In this document: positions 34,524-47,800 of the stretch, one piece after another
Numbering within the stretch: position 1 is the stretch's first letter
Layout: each line of letters opens with the position of its first letter
Origin: Yamagishiella unicocca
Lineage: Eukaryota > Chlorophyta > Chlorophyceae > Chlamydomonadales > Volvocaceae
Length of the DNA: 64,000 nt
Direction of reading: 5' to 3'
NCBI GenBank assembly: GCA_003116995.1
Contig: BDSL01000034.1
Location: 434,001-498,000 of the forward strand
Made by a program: the position numbers and the translations under genes
The notes under the pieces: generated by a model
What the model was told of the DNA's origin: nothing
The model's database searches: none
The model's input: the letters and a program-made list of their open reading frames with translations, nothing else

Positions 34524-35883
34524 CCTTGCGTGGCCATCAGATGCGCGAATTTTTGTTTGGCTGCTGCTGTGGTGGTTGCGGCTGCAGCGGCTGCGCTGGC
34601 TGCGGCAGAGTTGTAGGACGCTTTGGGCATCAGCTGCCTGCGGACCTGGGACTTTGCGTTCTTGGATGTGTAGTCTATACCCATAGATATTTGGGGTACG
34701 GTCGAGCCTGCAAAGACAACGGACCATGGTTATGATACCAAGCTCATACATATCCGTAAAGTTGCAGGAATGCTCGGTCCTCGCCGCTGGGCACTGCAGA
34801 GACTTGGGGCGCCCCGGGCCTGAGATGCTCCCGACCGTCAAGCTCCCCGGCGGCTGTATCTACTGCATTAAAGAATCGCATTCCATAACGTTCTCACTGT
34901 GTTTTTACTTTGCCGGCTGTCGCGGCCCGGTTGGGACCTGGCTTTGCAATTCTGCACAAATTACGATTTGGACGCTCAACCTGTGTCCTCAAGTCGAGGC
35001 CTTCTAGTTTGTCATACAGAGTGAAGCAAACAGCGGCCGTTTGGAGAAGATACGCAATAGTTGGTTGTCACAACGGGGGCCCTATGCCCAAGAGGGCGCG
35101 ATTTAGGCGAGGCCGGCAATGTTTGCCGTGCGTACGACCTAACAGTGGCAAGTTGTGCCGCCCAGCGAGACTGCCAGAAAAGGCTGGAACAAGGCCATCT
35201 AGGATACAGGGAGTTAGCAGCATATATGTGCTGCTTATGTTACAGTATACGACTCTTTTCCAAAAATGGCGTACTTAGCCCGGGTATCAAGTTCACGGAC
35301 CCGATGGCCCCTTCAGTCATCAAATTAGCCAGGGCAAATGCTGTGGTGTGTGGATGCCAAACCGCATAAGCCTGCACTCTGCATCAAGGTGCCAAATAAC
35401 CAGGGCAGACAACAATTGGCGCATTTTACAGCTCAAGTAACTTCAAGCTGATAGGACGAGTAATACGATAATAATTACATTTGAAACGCAAAAGGAGCCT
35501 GAAGCGAGAAAATCTTGTAGCCGTACTTCAGATGACAGGGCATTTTGTGTTTTTGTCCCAGTCCGTCTCAGTGCGCTGCCAATGCAGAGGTATATAGCAT
35601 AAGCCATTCAACGCCCGCCTGCATGTTCCGTGCAACGTTACGGCGTCCTATTGACCAAAACAAACTGCTGCCGAAATAGGACGAGACTGCTTCATTACAT
35701 ATGAAGAAAGCTGCAGGATGTCCACTATGTAGGAAGTATTCTTATCCATGCAATCATTAGCTGCTCAGGCCTGGACCACGTCACACGCCGGTAGGCGCCC
35801 TTCGGGACCAACCTCGACCCCACGAAGTTGCCAGGATGGGGTAGCCCAGACGAACGCAATTTTCTTAAGACGAAAACTGAGGG
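34524..35883. other. Intergenic region: WDR44-like 3' flank and cyclase promoter
   Basis: About 1.36 kb between two plus-strand genes. GC is lower from about 35,270 to 35,750, consistent with promoter sequence before the cyclase start at 35884. No exon or RNA gene was identified. Confidence 0.5.
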
Positions 35884-38800
35884 ATGAGGCTCGTGCTGCT
35901 GTTTTTCATGCTGGTGGCATCCGCGACACATTGCGCAGCTCGCAAAGGTCCACTTCCCAAAGCCGGAGCGGCTTGGCAAGCTTCATTCCCTAAAGGACCG
36001 TATGGGGTGGAGCTAGCGCGCAGTAACGCGCTGCGCCGGCTGCAGCAAGTCGTCACAGCAAGTCTTTGCGGCGAAACCTGTCAGAGCGAGCAGCGCCAGG
36101 CGTTATCAGACCTGTACAATGCCTGGGGCGGCCCCAGCTGGCAGCACAAGGACAACTGGCTGACGGACTCGCCTATGTGCCAGTGGCAGGGAGTGCTCTG
36201 CTGCCTGAACAACTCCAGCGGGCTCAGCGGCAGCGAAGACATCGTGCTTCCGGGTTCTAGCGATCGGTACTGCGTCGACAATAAGGCGGTCTTGGGGCTG
36301 AGCCTCCCCTCGAACAACATGAGGGGGGCGGTGACGGCCGTGAACTGGACCTCGTTCAGCTCCACCCTGGTGTGAGTCAAGTGTCACACCAGTGACGGGG
36401 AGTGGCAAGGAAGCCCGTTTGACGGGTATGAGAGGAAACCCGCAGCGGGGTGGGGAAGGGGGGTAAAGGCAAGGAAACGCGTGCACAAGGGGGCTTGGGC
36501 GGGTAGCTGGGAAGCCCGGGCACATGTCATAAGAGGAGCAGCGAAAAGGCGGGGACAGGAGGGTTTTAGGGTTAGGCCGTCGGCGTGTGCGGACGCGTCG
36601 CATGTGTTGCCATGATCACCGTCTGGATTTTCGTTGGGGGCCTGGGCCTCATCGAAGGGTCCGCCTCGTCTCATGTTGGGCAGAGCAGTTCGGCCAGGAA
36701 GGCTGCGGGTTGAGGCCATTTGGGTTTCAACGGCGAGCATCAATGTGCAGCGTGCGTTTCGTGGGCGATGTTGCGGCGGCAAGGGAGAGTCGGGCGTGTG
36801 GCCCGGTGCTGGCTGACGGGGGGCGGGGGCCGCGATTGACGGGGTATGAGGTTTAGGTATGCGGGCGGGGCGTGCCGAGGCTCGGTCATGTGGGTAGGCA
36901 GGTGGGACCGGGCCAGGCGGCGGCTTCCGGCGGGGAGGAGGGAGGGACCGGGATGTGGTAGCCCTCCCAGGATCCCGTTTGCAGGCATCGGGTCCCGGTG
37001 GAACCGTTTGCCCCGGGTCGGAGGCCAGGGGGCTGAAGGGCCTCCCGGGGAGGTGCCAGCCGGCGGTCGTGGACCTGCAGGCGGATGGCGGCAGGCGAAT
37101 GGCAGCTTCACAAAGGGCTGCTGCTGCCCACGGCGGTCCTCGAGGCTCCAGGACCACCGCTGCGTTCCGTGCCCTGAACCTCCACCGCTCACATCCTCTG
37201 GCCGGCATCCCTAGCCTGATGTGTATTCCCCCGCCCTGCTCCGCCCCGTCCCGCCCTGCCCCGCCCCGCCCTGTCCTGCCCCCGCCCCGCGCCTGCAGCT
37301 TGCTGGATCTGGATGATAACTTCCTCTCCGGCAGCGTCGACGCCTGGTACGAGCAGGAGGGCGGCCTCTCCGCCCTGTCCGGCAGCCTGGAGTTCGCCAG
37401 CCTGGGCGGCAACCTCCTCACCGGCTCCCTGGACAGCTTCCAGCACATGGCCTCCATCACTGCGCTGCTGGCGCACGGCAACCTCATTACAGGATCCCTG
37501 CCGGCGGGTCTTGTGACCCACCCGAAACTGGAGGTGCGGCGGTGCTGGGAGGGGGATTCGAAGGGGAGGGGCTGGGAGGGGGAGGGGTTGGTGCCTTGCC
37601 TGGGGCGGACCGGGGCCCCTCCCCCTAGAGGTTTTGCTCATCTTTTAGTTGCCGACAAAAGGGCTTCCTCTCGATCCCTCACGCTCCCCGGGGGGTCAAT
37701 GGCGCAGCCTCTACGGTGGTGCAGGCCACGGGGCGGCGGCGGAGATGGGAGGGGAGGGGTGGGTTGGCTGCTAGCTGTCCGGCCGACCGTATGCTCGCGG
37801 AAGACCCATCCCGACACGGAACAGCCAACACGCGCCCGGAGCACGGTGTGTCGCCTCGTGTCGTGTCGTGCGTGAATGGCGGGACGAGCAGCAGAGCCGG
37901 GCAGGTAGGAGGCACGGGGCGTAGGGCCCGCAGCGCACGTCCCCGCCCCCCTCGGGCCCTACGGCCCCGGGCGGAGCAATCGTGCCCTCGCGACAACTGT
38001 GTTTGGGTTCCCGCGCCCCACGTCCCTACCTCACCCCTCACCCCTCACTCCCCCCCGCCTCCGACCGACCCCTGCCGCCGCCCCTCCCCCGTCGTCGTAC
38101 CGTACGGCACCTCAGTTCCTTGACCTGGACGACAACCTGCTGAGCGGGTCGCTGCCGTTTGAAACCTTCACCTCGAACAACAGCCTGCACAACCTGCACC
38201 TGTCCAACAACTCCCTCACGGGGGCCTTTCCGGAGGTGCCTGATGCCGCGCCGGTCCCAGGTGGGAAGGGGCGCACATAGGAGGTCCGCATGTGTGCACA
38301 CGACATGTCAAGAGATGTGGGTGTGTGTACGTGTGGGTGTGTGTGTAATCCACCTCGTGTGGGTGTGTGTACGTGTGGGTGTCCTACGCTCGACCGAAGC
38401 TCGACTGCCCTTATAGTGAAAGCCTGCCGCCGGAAATGCACGAGAGCCGCCAACCGCCAACCCCCAACCTCACGTGCATCCAGGCCGCCTCACGTACCTG
38501 GATCTCTCCGCCAACCGTCTCGAGGGCCCTCTGCCGCGCTACCTGTCTCGCATCCTGCTCAGCTACCTGGACGTCTCCAGCAACCGTCTGACGGGGGCGG
38601 TGGCGCCGCTGCTGCAGAGCAGCTGGTCGCTGTATCACCTGGACCTGCGCAACAACTCCCTCAGCGGCACCTTACCCGAGAACATCCGCTGCCGTCACGT
38701 GCAGGTGAGTGCGTGCTTGTGTTTTAAGTTGCAGAGCTTAGCCGCAAAGTCCCACATGGGAAACGAACAAATTTGACGTGCTTCCGGTGTAGGGAGGCGA

Positions 38801-41800
38801 AGGACCGTGTGCGTGTGTGTATGTGTCACATCGTTGCTTAGCCGCGAATACCCCCAAGGAAGGTTTTGTGACGTGTATGTATGTGTAACATCTTGTGCGT
38901 GGGTGAATTCTAGGGGAGGGAAAGGTAACAGACGGGACGGCGCGAACGGCGTGACCGTGCGAAAGGGGCGCAATTCGTGTGTATGTGTATAGGGGGTACA
39001 TGAGCGCGTCCCCCGCTTCCCACCTCCCTCCCGCCTCCCATGCCTCACATCCAAAAACCCAAACCTGCCTTCCCCTCCCCCCACCCCTCTTTTCCCCTCC
39101 CAATTTCCCCCCTTCCCGCCCTGTGACCCCTTTCAGCTACTAGACCTGTCCCGGAACAACCTTACGGGCACGCTGCCCGCCTCCCTCGGCAAGCTGCACG
39201 ACGCCGTGGACATCCTGCTCAACAACAATACCGAACTTACCGGCCAACTGCCGGACGCGTTGGGCGCCATCGGCACTCTGAGCTTCTTCGACATTCGCGG
39301 CACGCGCATGCAGGGCCTGGTGTCGGGGCAGGCGGGGCTGCCGCCGTACATCAGGCTGTCGGAATCGTGAGCGGGGGGTGGTGGGGAGGGAGGGAGGGAT
39401 TCCGCGTTCCTCGCGTGGGGCTGAGGATGCAAGAGCGGGGTGCCTGGGGGAAGCGAGGCAGGCGGGTGAGCGGAACAGAGCGCTGATGGGGAGGGGCGGT
39501 TCTCGGGAGGACAAGGAGGGCTGCGGGAGCGTGCGTGTGTGAGAAGGGGGGGGCGCTGTAGGGTTGAGGCTGCCCGCTGCCCGACGGAGCGCTTTGTTAT
39601 TCGGGCTCACGGCCCCACCGCGCAGAGCAACACCTCTTTCCAACTCGGAGGCATATCCTCCCCGCTCCTCGCCCAACCCCTCCCCCTCTCCGCCGCCGCC
39701 CCGCCCCTCCCTCCCCTCCCCACCGCCCCTCTCAGCGCCGCGAGCACGGGTCACACATCAGACGACCCGCTGTGCCCGGTCGCCCTGCTTCATGGCACCT
39801 CCCCCGTGGGCATGGCGCCGTACTACTGGCAGTACGACGGCTGCCAGTGCCCCCAGGGTTTCACCCCCAGCTACACCCGCCTGGGAGCCAACGGCGGCGC
39901 TGGCGGCGCCGTGACGGACATGGTGTGCGTGGCGCTCAGCGAGCAGTCGGGGAAGGGCCCTATGATTCCTTGGTGGGCGATTGTGCTGATAGTGGTGGGC
40001 GGTCTGACCCTGCTGGCGATGGCGCTGCTGCTGGTGTACCGGCTGGTGCCGTCGGTGGTGCGGTACCGTACGCTGCTGGCGAAGCGAATGCCGCCAGGTG
40101 GAGAAGGGGGGGCCAGAGGGAGGGGGGCAGAGGGAGGGGCCAGAGGGAGGGGGGCAGAGGGAGGGGGGGAGAGGGGACCCGTAAAGAAAGGAATTTGGTG
40201 GGTGGACGCCACCAAGGAGCGCTCTACCCTACTCGTGCCTGCGCGTGCTACTGCCGCCGCCGCGGTGTCACCGGCTGTTAATCCCTGACTACTACCTTCA
40301 CTACTGCCTTCACTACTGCCTTCGCCGCCGCGCGAACTGGCCGTTGACACCCTCCTTCCGCTCGCTCATGCGCTTTACCTCTACCGCTGTGCCCCTCCCT
40401 CCCGCCCTCCCGCCATCAGGCTTCAGCCGCCGAGCTCGTGGCTGTGTGGTCACACTGGTGCTTACTGACGGTGCGTGGCGCGTCGGGCCGCCGGTCCTTC
40501 GGAGGAGGGTCGGGTAGGGTGATAAGATGGTGAAGTCGGGAAACGCGAAGAGGCGTTTCGGGCCGGTGCGTGTCCTGGATGGGGCGGTGAGGGGAAACCC
40601 GCCTTTGTGTGTGGGGTGGGGAGCGCAGGGGAGTGGGCTGCGTGCTTGAGCGGGGTGGAGGGGGGGCCACGTCGCGGCTGACCCACCCTAATGCACACAC
40701 GCTCGCTCGCTTCAGCTCGCTCTGTAGGCCCACACATTACTTCGCATCAACCCACATCGACCCAGATCAACCCACATCAACCCACACCAACCCACACCAA
40801 CCCACACCAACCCACACCAACCCACATCAATCCACACCAACCCACACCAACCCACATCAACCCACATCAACCCACGTCGACCCACATCAACTTACGTCGA
40901 TGGAGAGTAAGCGCGCTAGCAGCAGCCTTATCCATCTGCCGGCCCTCTGCCGCTGCATCGCAATCATCGGTCGCATTTGGGTCGCCGTCAGGCGCCCCAA
41001 GCCGCGTCCACCGCGACCGCGTCCCAACCGCCGACCCTCCGCACCCCACCCACCCGCCCCTCGACCCCAAACCCGTTACCCCTAGACCCTAACCTCCCGA
41101 ACCGTCACCTTCACCGCCCTCGGTTTGTCGGCCGTGGATTCGCGGATTCTCTCATCAATCCCCCCTCCCACCCCTCCCACCCCCCTGCGCAGTCGAGGGC
41201 AGCACGGAGCTGTGGGAGTGGGACACCGACCTTATGGCTGCCGCCATCGACATGCACGACCACACGCTGCGGTCGCAGATGTCCAAGTGGTACGGATATG
41301 AGGTCCAGACGGAGGTGGGTCGAGCGACTGGAGGGAGGGGCTGACGGCGGGTGGGAGAGAGGGGCTGGCCGTGGGTGGGGTGCGGAGGTCGGGGGGGGGG
41401 ACCGGGGCGGGGCCATGGGGGGAAGGAGGGGTTAGTGGTGGTGGGACCACGGGGGAGGTCGGGCGTTGGCTGGCGTTACTCGGGTGTGGCTAGCAAGCCG
41501 TGGAAGGCGAGCGAGGGGGTTTTGATAAGAGCGAGCGAGGGGGGCAAGCGAGGGGGGCGAGGGGACAAGTGGAACGTGGCGGGCGGCGACGTGGCGGGGT
41601 TGGTGGTGTAGCGGTGCTTCTTATGGATTGCGCCATGTGCCTGCCTGCTTGGCTGCTCTCCCGGCCCCGGCCCCTCCGTGACCGCTGGTTCCCCGGCTGG
41701 TCCTTCTTCCGACGCAGGGCGATGCCTTCCTGATGGCCTTCCACGAGCCGGCGGATGCGGTGGCCTGGTGCATCACCACACAGCTAGCCCTGCTGAGTGA

Positions 41801-44800
41801 GTGAGGGCTCTAGGGTCTCAGGGTTTAGTAGAAGGTATAGGGCCATAAGGCACCCGCTAGATCTGAGGAGCGGAGCGGCTCTGCTCACCCCCCCTCCTCT
41901 CCCCACGCCTTTCTGGCCATCTCCTCCTCCTGTTTCTTGGCTTGGGTCCTCAGATCTTTCCCGCGCCCCTCCCCATCTTCGCTGCAGACGCCGACTGGGA
42001 CCGCGAGCTGTTCCGGCACCACAAGGCCTGCATCGAGACGCACGACTCGCTGCAGCCCTCCTCCGTGGGCCAGTCCGCCCAGATACCGCGGCTGTCGCAG
42101 GGCGGGCCCTCGGGGGGCGCAGGTCCCCAGATCGAGTCCGCCGTCGCCGGCCGCTCCCAGCTGTCGATGGGCATCATTCTGGGACCCCAGCTGGGCGGCA
42201 ACAGCGGCCTCAGCAGCGCGCGCGGGCTGACGCCCACGCGCATCTCCGCCAGCGGCCATGACGACGCGGCGGGCGGCGGCGGCGGCGGCGGCGGGATCCA
42301 GGGGGAGACCGGCGGCGCGCACGGCGCGGGCGGCGGATCTGCGGATAACAGCCGGCAGCTCAAGTTCGCGACGGATGTGAAGCACCATGATGGAACGTGA
42401 GCGGCGGAGAGGCAGCGGCGGGAGGAGGAGGAGAATCCCGTGGGGTGGCGCTGGGCTGGGCTGGGCTGGGGCCGGGGTGCCCAACATCGGTGTAACTGCA
42501 ACCGTAAACCGTAACAAGTAACCGTACCCGCACCTGGCCGCCTCCGGTGGGGTCCGGCCAAAACTCCGATTTGGGTCGGGGGGAAGAGGGGCGGTTGCGT
42601 GCTTCACATGTTTACCTAATGGCTGCCATAATCGTCTCGGGTGCTTCGCCACGCGCTCATCTCTGTTTTAGGCCTTGTGTAGCCGGCACCGAGGCACGCG
42701 CTCAACCCCCGGTCCACCCGCCGCCTGATATCAGGGTGGGCGGGATGGCCAACGCCGCCGAGTTCGCTGACTGGACCCGATACACGCGCCTCAACGTGCT
42801 GTACCGGGGGCTGAGGGTCCGCATGGGAGGTGAGTGGCGAGTGGGTTGAGAGACCCGTGGGTCGGCGCTGCGGAGGCAAGGCGGAAGGGGGGGTTGGCGA
42901 GGAAGCCCGGTTACACGGAATTGAAAGACGGAGGACAGCAACTAGCCGGTGAGTCGAGATGGGACATGCGTTTGAGTGTGCATGCCGGGGAACAACGGTG
43001 GTGGTGGGGGGGGATGAGGGTAGGCGGCGCGGTGTGTCGCGTTCTTGCGGCTGCATTAATGCCCCCCTCCCGGCCCGGGATGTCCTTGACCCCTTCTTTC
43101 TAGTCGACGGCGCCGGCAAAACACAGTTTGAGGGACTTCGTTGCCCTCTGGTTTCCCTCTGCGTCCCGCCGTTCCCCTCCCGCCCAACTCCTCACCGCCT
43201 GCCTCCAAAACCCTAAAATCCCTAAAAACACCTCCCCCCCTCCCCCTCTGCCCCCCTCCCCCCTCCTGCCGTACCGCCCCAGTGGCTACCGGCGTCACCG
43301 ATGCGATCACCTCCCATGCCATCACGCAGCGCATGGAGTACAGCGGCGAGGTGTACCGCCGCGTGCAGGCGGTGGCGGACCTGCCGAACGGAGGCCAGGT
43401 GGGTTGCAAGGAAAACCCGTGTAGGAACGAAAAACCGTGCGTAGGAACGAAAAACGTTTGGAGGGGGGTGCATGCTGGAGAACTTGGTTGGTTGGTGGGG
43501 CGCAGGTGGGCGGGTGCAGGCCAGCTGGGGAGGCCGGGGTAGCCTAACTAGGCAGGGCCGAGTCTAGCCGATTGACGACCAGTGTCGAGCGCAGACCAGC
43601 CGAGAAAAACCCAAAATCGTGCACCCCCCACCCCAACACCTCCAACTCCCAGCGCCACCTTCCCCTCCACCTTCCCCGCTCCCTCGCCCTCCCCCGAAGG
43701 TCTTACTGGACGCCAACACCTTCAACGCCATCCACAACAACCTCAACGACCTGGGCATCCGAGCCGTCCAGGTCCTCACCCGAGACAAACGCAGCACCAG
43801 CGGCACCCGCGCCAGCTTCGCCGGCCTGCTTGGCGGCGCCGCGATGGAGCGCCGGCCCCCCCGCGGCCGCCAGCGCCAGTCCATCGAGCTCGCGTCCACA
43901 CCCGAGGCGGTCGAGCCGGCGGGCGCGCTGGCGATGCACCTGTCGGGGGCCGACGGGGACGAAGAGGTCGTGGGGGCCGACGGCGCCGCCGGCGGCGCCA
44001 GCGGCAACGCGCTGAGCGTCGCGGCGTCGACGCCCTGCGGCCGCACCTCGTCGGTGGGGCCGGGCTGGATGCGAGCCAACGGCGCCAACTCGTTGTGGGC
44101 GGTGGTGGGCGGCGGACTGGGTCGCGTGTCGGGGTTGGGCCGGGGCGGCTCGCCGCTGCCGCGGCAGCCGACAGGTTCAGAGGTGCGCTTGGGGGGGCCG
44201 GGGATTGGCGGGGGGCGTGGAGGGTGGGAGGCGTGGAGGGTGGGGGGCGGGAGGGTTTCGAGGAAGACCCGTGGACGGGAGGGTGGGGGGCGTGGAGGGT
44301 GGCGGGGGACGTGGAGGGTGCGTCTTGGGGGCGGGGGGGCCGGAGAGGGTTGTTAAGGCGGCAGGGAGGGAGCGCGCACCCTGCCTGGAGGCCTCCGACC
44401 TGGCGCACCTGCACACCGCTGGGGGTTGCTCGGGACGCCTTCAGGCGCGCCTCCTCCTCTCCGCCACCTTCCCCGCCCTCCGCTCCCCTCCACTGCCCCT
44501 TACCGGTCCGCATCCCCGCCCCCCTCTCCCGCACCACAGGCGTCGGGCCGGTCGCCGCGCACGGTCTCGGGTCTCGTACGCAGCAGCAACACCCCTAACC
44601 AGCACCTCAGCTCCCTCCAGCAGCAGCCGTCACAGTCGCAGTGGCAGTCGTCGGCGCCGCAGGACCAACAGCAGCAGCAGCAGCACCCCTCCTCGGCGGA
44701 CGCGGCGGACACCGGCGTCTTCGTCGGGCGCCGCGAAGCGGCGGCCGCCAGCAGCGGCGGCGGCTTTGGCGGCGGCACCAGCGGCGGCGGCGTCCCCATC

Positions 44801-47800
44801 TCCCAGTCCATGCTGCTGACCCAGGGCAGCAGCCTCACCGCGGGAGCAAGCCCCCAGCCGGGGTCACTCACCGCGACCGCCACCTTTGGTGCCCCTGGGG
44901 GGCAGCTGGCGCGGGTGTCACAGGAGTCGTCGGCGAATAACGACTCGGCCACAGTGAGGGGAAGCAGTACGGCGGCGGCGGCGCCGGTGGCGCAGCGGCC
45001 GATGGGCATGGCCATCCGCGGCGGCGGCGGCGGCAGCGCGGGTGCGGCGGACGGCCCCGGGTCCGCGTCTGACATCGACAGCCTGCAGTTTGGCTCCAGG
45101 GAGGCCCGGGTCGGGTGAGTGTGTAGGGGGGAAGGGGGGGGGCGGCCGGGCGGGGGGGGGCGCTGGCCACGAAACCCGTGGATGCGACACGGGGGGTGGG
45201 TGAGAGGAAACCCGTGGATTGGGTTTGGGGGGGGGCACGTCCTCGCCCTGGGTGGAGAGGTGGTTAGCTGCCATGCTGCCCGGCAGCGCCACCCACCGAC
45301 ACCATACTTTTAGACGGTTCAAACACGAAGCCCCACGTAGCGACACCATCCCGTACCCCACACCAGAGCGAGGCGCCTCCCTTGACCCCTCCCCTCCTCC
45401 CGCCTGCCCCCTGCTTACCCCGCCCCCCTCCCGTTACCCCTTCACCCCCCCGCGGGGCGCATACACGATACACACACGCACGCATCCCCCAGGCATCTGC
45501 GCGAAGTGCCGACCGGGCCCACGAGCCAGGCCACCCCCGCCACCCGCGCCACCGCCGCCCTCAACGCCCTGGCTCGCGAGGCCATCCAACGGCGCACCTC
45601 CATCGCCCCAGCGATCAGCGTCGTTAACATGGGGGTCTTTGAGCTGAACGCGGGAGGCAGTCTGGAGTATGTCAACATAACGCAGGTGGGGTAGGCATGC
45701 GGGGGTGGGGCGGTGGGAGTGGGGGGGTGGGAGTAGGCATGCGGGGGAGGAGGGGGTGGGGAGGAGGGGAGCGGAGGGAGGGGAGGAGGGGAGCGGAGGG
45801 AGGGGAGGGGAGCGGAGGGAGGGGAGGAGAGGAGGGGAGCGGAGGGAGGGGAGGAGGGGAGCGGAGGGAGGGGAGGAGGGGAGCGGAGGGAGGGGAGGAG
45901 GTGATCACGAACCCAACCTTATCCAAACCACACCAAACCAAACCAAAGCATTCCAACACAACCCAACTCGCGCCCCGCCGCAGATTTTGGTTCCCGGCCT
46001 GGAGGAGCGAGCCCGGCTGGGGGCGCCGCTTGACGCCACCCGGCAGCTCACCCCGGGCTACTTCAACGCGCCCGCCACCGCAGTAGCCCCACTGGGCGCG
46101 CCGCGCAACGGGGTGCGGCAGCGGGCTGGCTTCCCGCTGGTGACCTTGGTGTTTTGTAGCATGGAGAGGTGGGGCAGCCGCGCCGTGTCGTGTGAATGCG
46201 TGTGTGTGTGTGTGTGTGTGTGTGTCTTTGTGTCGGCGTCGGCGTCAGCTACACGCAATCGTGCAACCCGAACCAAGGCGACAAGGTCACTCGCAACCAC
46301 CCTGCTCCTACCACGCCCACTGCCCTCCCCTCCCCTCATCCTCCCGTCCCTGCGCCCCGCTTCCTCCCCACCACACCTCATTTCCCGCATCTCCCCCCCC
46401 CTCACAGGTACTCGGACATGGCCGCCGTGAACCGCGACCTGTCCCTGGACGTGATGGCCTCGTACAACGACTGCGTACGGCGCAGCCTGCTGTCTTGCAA
46501 CGGCTACGAGTGCCAGGAGCAGGAGGGCAACTACATGTGCGGCGGGAGGGGGACCGGGGGAAGGAGGCTTCGAGGAAGACCCGTGGATGCCAGAAAAAAC
46601 CGTTTAGACTGGGTGGCAGGAGGCGAGGGAAAGCGGGCAGGGCGCCGGGCCTCGGGCGGCGAAGGCCGGCCCAACCAGCTCGTGCTCCGCAGCTTACCAG
46701 CTGGCACCACCTCACGACCTCATGGGCGCGCGTCGTAGGTGCGGTGGTCGTGCGTCGTCCTCGGCCTGTCCATCTCCTGGCTGCTCCTCCTTTGTTGGGT
46801 CGTCGGTTCGCACTCCAACCCACGTGGTCCCACCCCCCACATGGTCCCCGGCTGCAGGATCGCCTTCTCGCGGCCCTCCGACGCGCTGGAGTGGTGCCTC
46901 ATGCTGCAGGAGCTGGTCATGGAGGTGCGGCTCCAGGGGGGGAGGGGTGCGAGCCGACCCTTGGGTCGGCACTTAAGACCCCCTACCCCCTCCGGGGGTT
47001 GGGGAGAGGGAGGGAGGGAGGGAGGGAGGGGGGTGTTTTGGAGGGTGCGGCTGAGGCAGGATGGGGCCCGGTGGCAGCGGCGTCCTCTTACCTGCGGGGT
47101 GGGCAGTGCGGCGAGGTAAGGAGCCCTGCGGGAGCTGGGGCGCGAGTGTGGGGGGGGTGGTGTGAAACCGGTGACACGAAAAACCACAGCGAGTGTGTGT
47201 GTGGGGGGGGAAGGAGTCATCTGAGCGGGGCGGGGCTTACGTGTATGCCCCCACGTAGGCACCCGGCACCGTGGCCCGATCCTTGACCGTGTTCCTGTGG
47301 CCTTTCGACTTCCGGGGGCCTTTCGACTTCCGGGGGCCTTATGACGCGTGCCGACCTACCCCTGGCAACTGCTGCTGCGCTGCCGCTGCCGCTGCCGCCG
47401 CTGCCGCTGCCGCTGCCGCTGCCGCCGCCGCCGCCGCTGCCGCCGCCGCTGCCGCCGCCGCTGCCGCTGCCGCTGCCGCTACTGCCACCTCTCCTCCATC
47501 CCCGATACCGATACCCCGACGCACTGGCCTCCTCCCCAAACACACACACACACACCTTCTCCATTAGTATCGTTTTCCTTCTTCTCCGACTAACACCTCC
47601 TCGCCTTCGCCTCCTCCTACCACCCCCTCTCCTTCCGCACGCCTCCTCCCTCCTCCCCTCCCACCCCCTATCCAAGATCATCCTTTGGCTTCCTCGACTA
47701 ACAACCCCTCTCCTTCCGCCCGCCCCCTCCCTCCTCCCCTCCCAGGTCGCCTGGACGTCCTCCATGCTGAGGCTGCCGTCCATGCAGGAGGAGCTGCACC

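Noticed and set aside
47370..47490. CTG/CCG run as a coding poly-Ala/Leu/Pro exon
   Set aside because: It lies between the domain 2 exons ending at 46924 and starting at 47746, which join in phase without it; treated as an intronic trinucleotide repeat.
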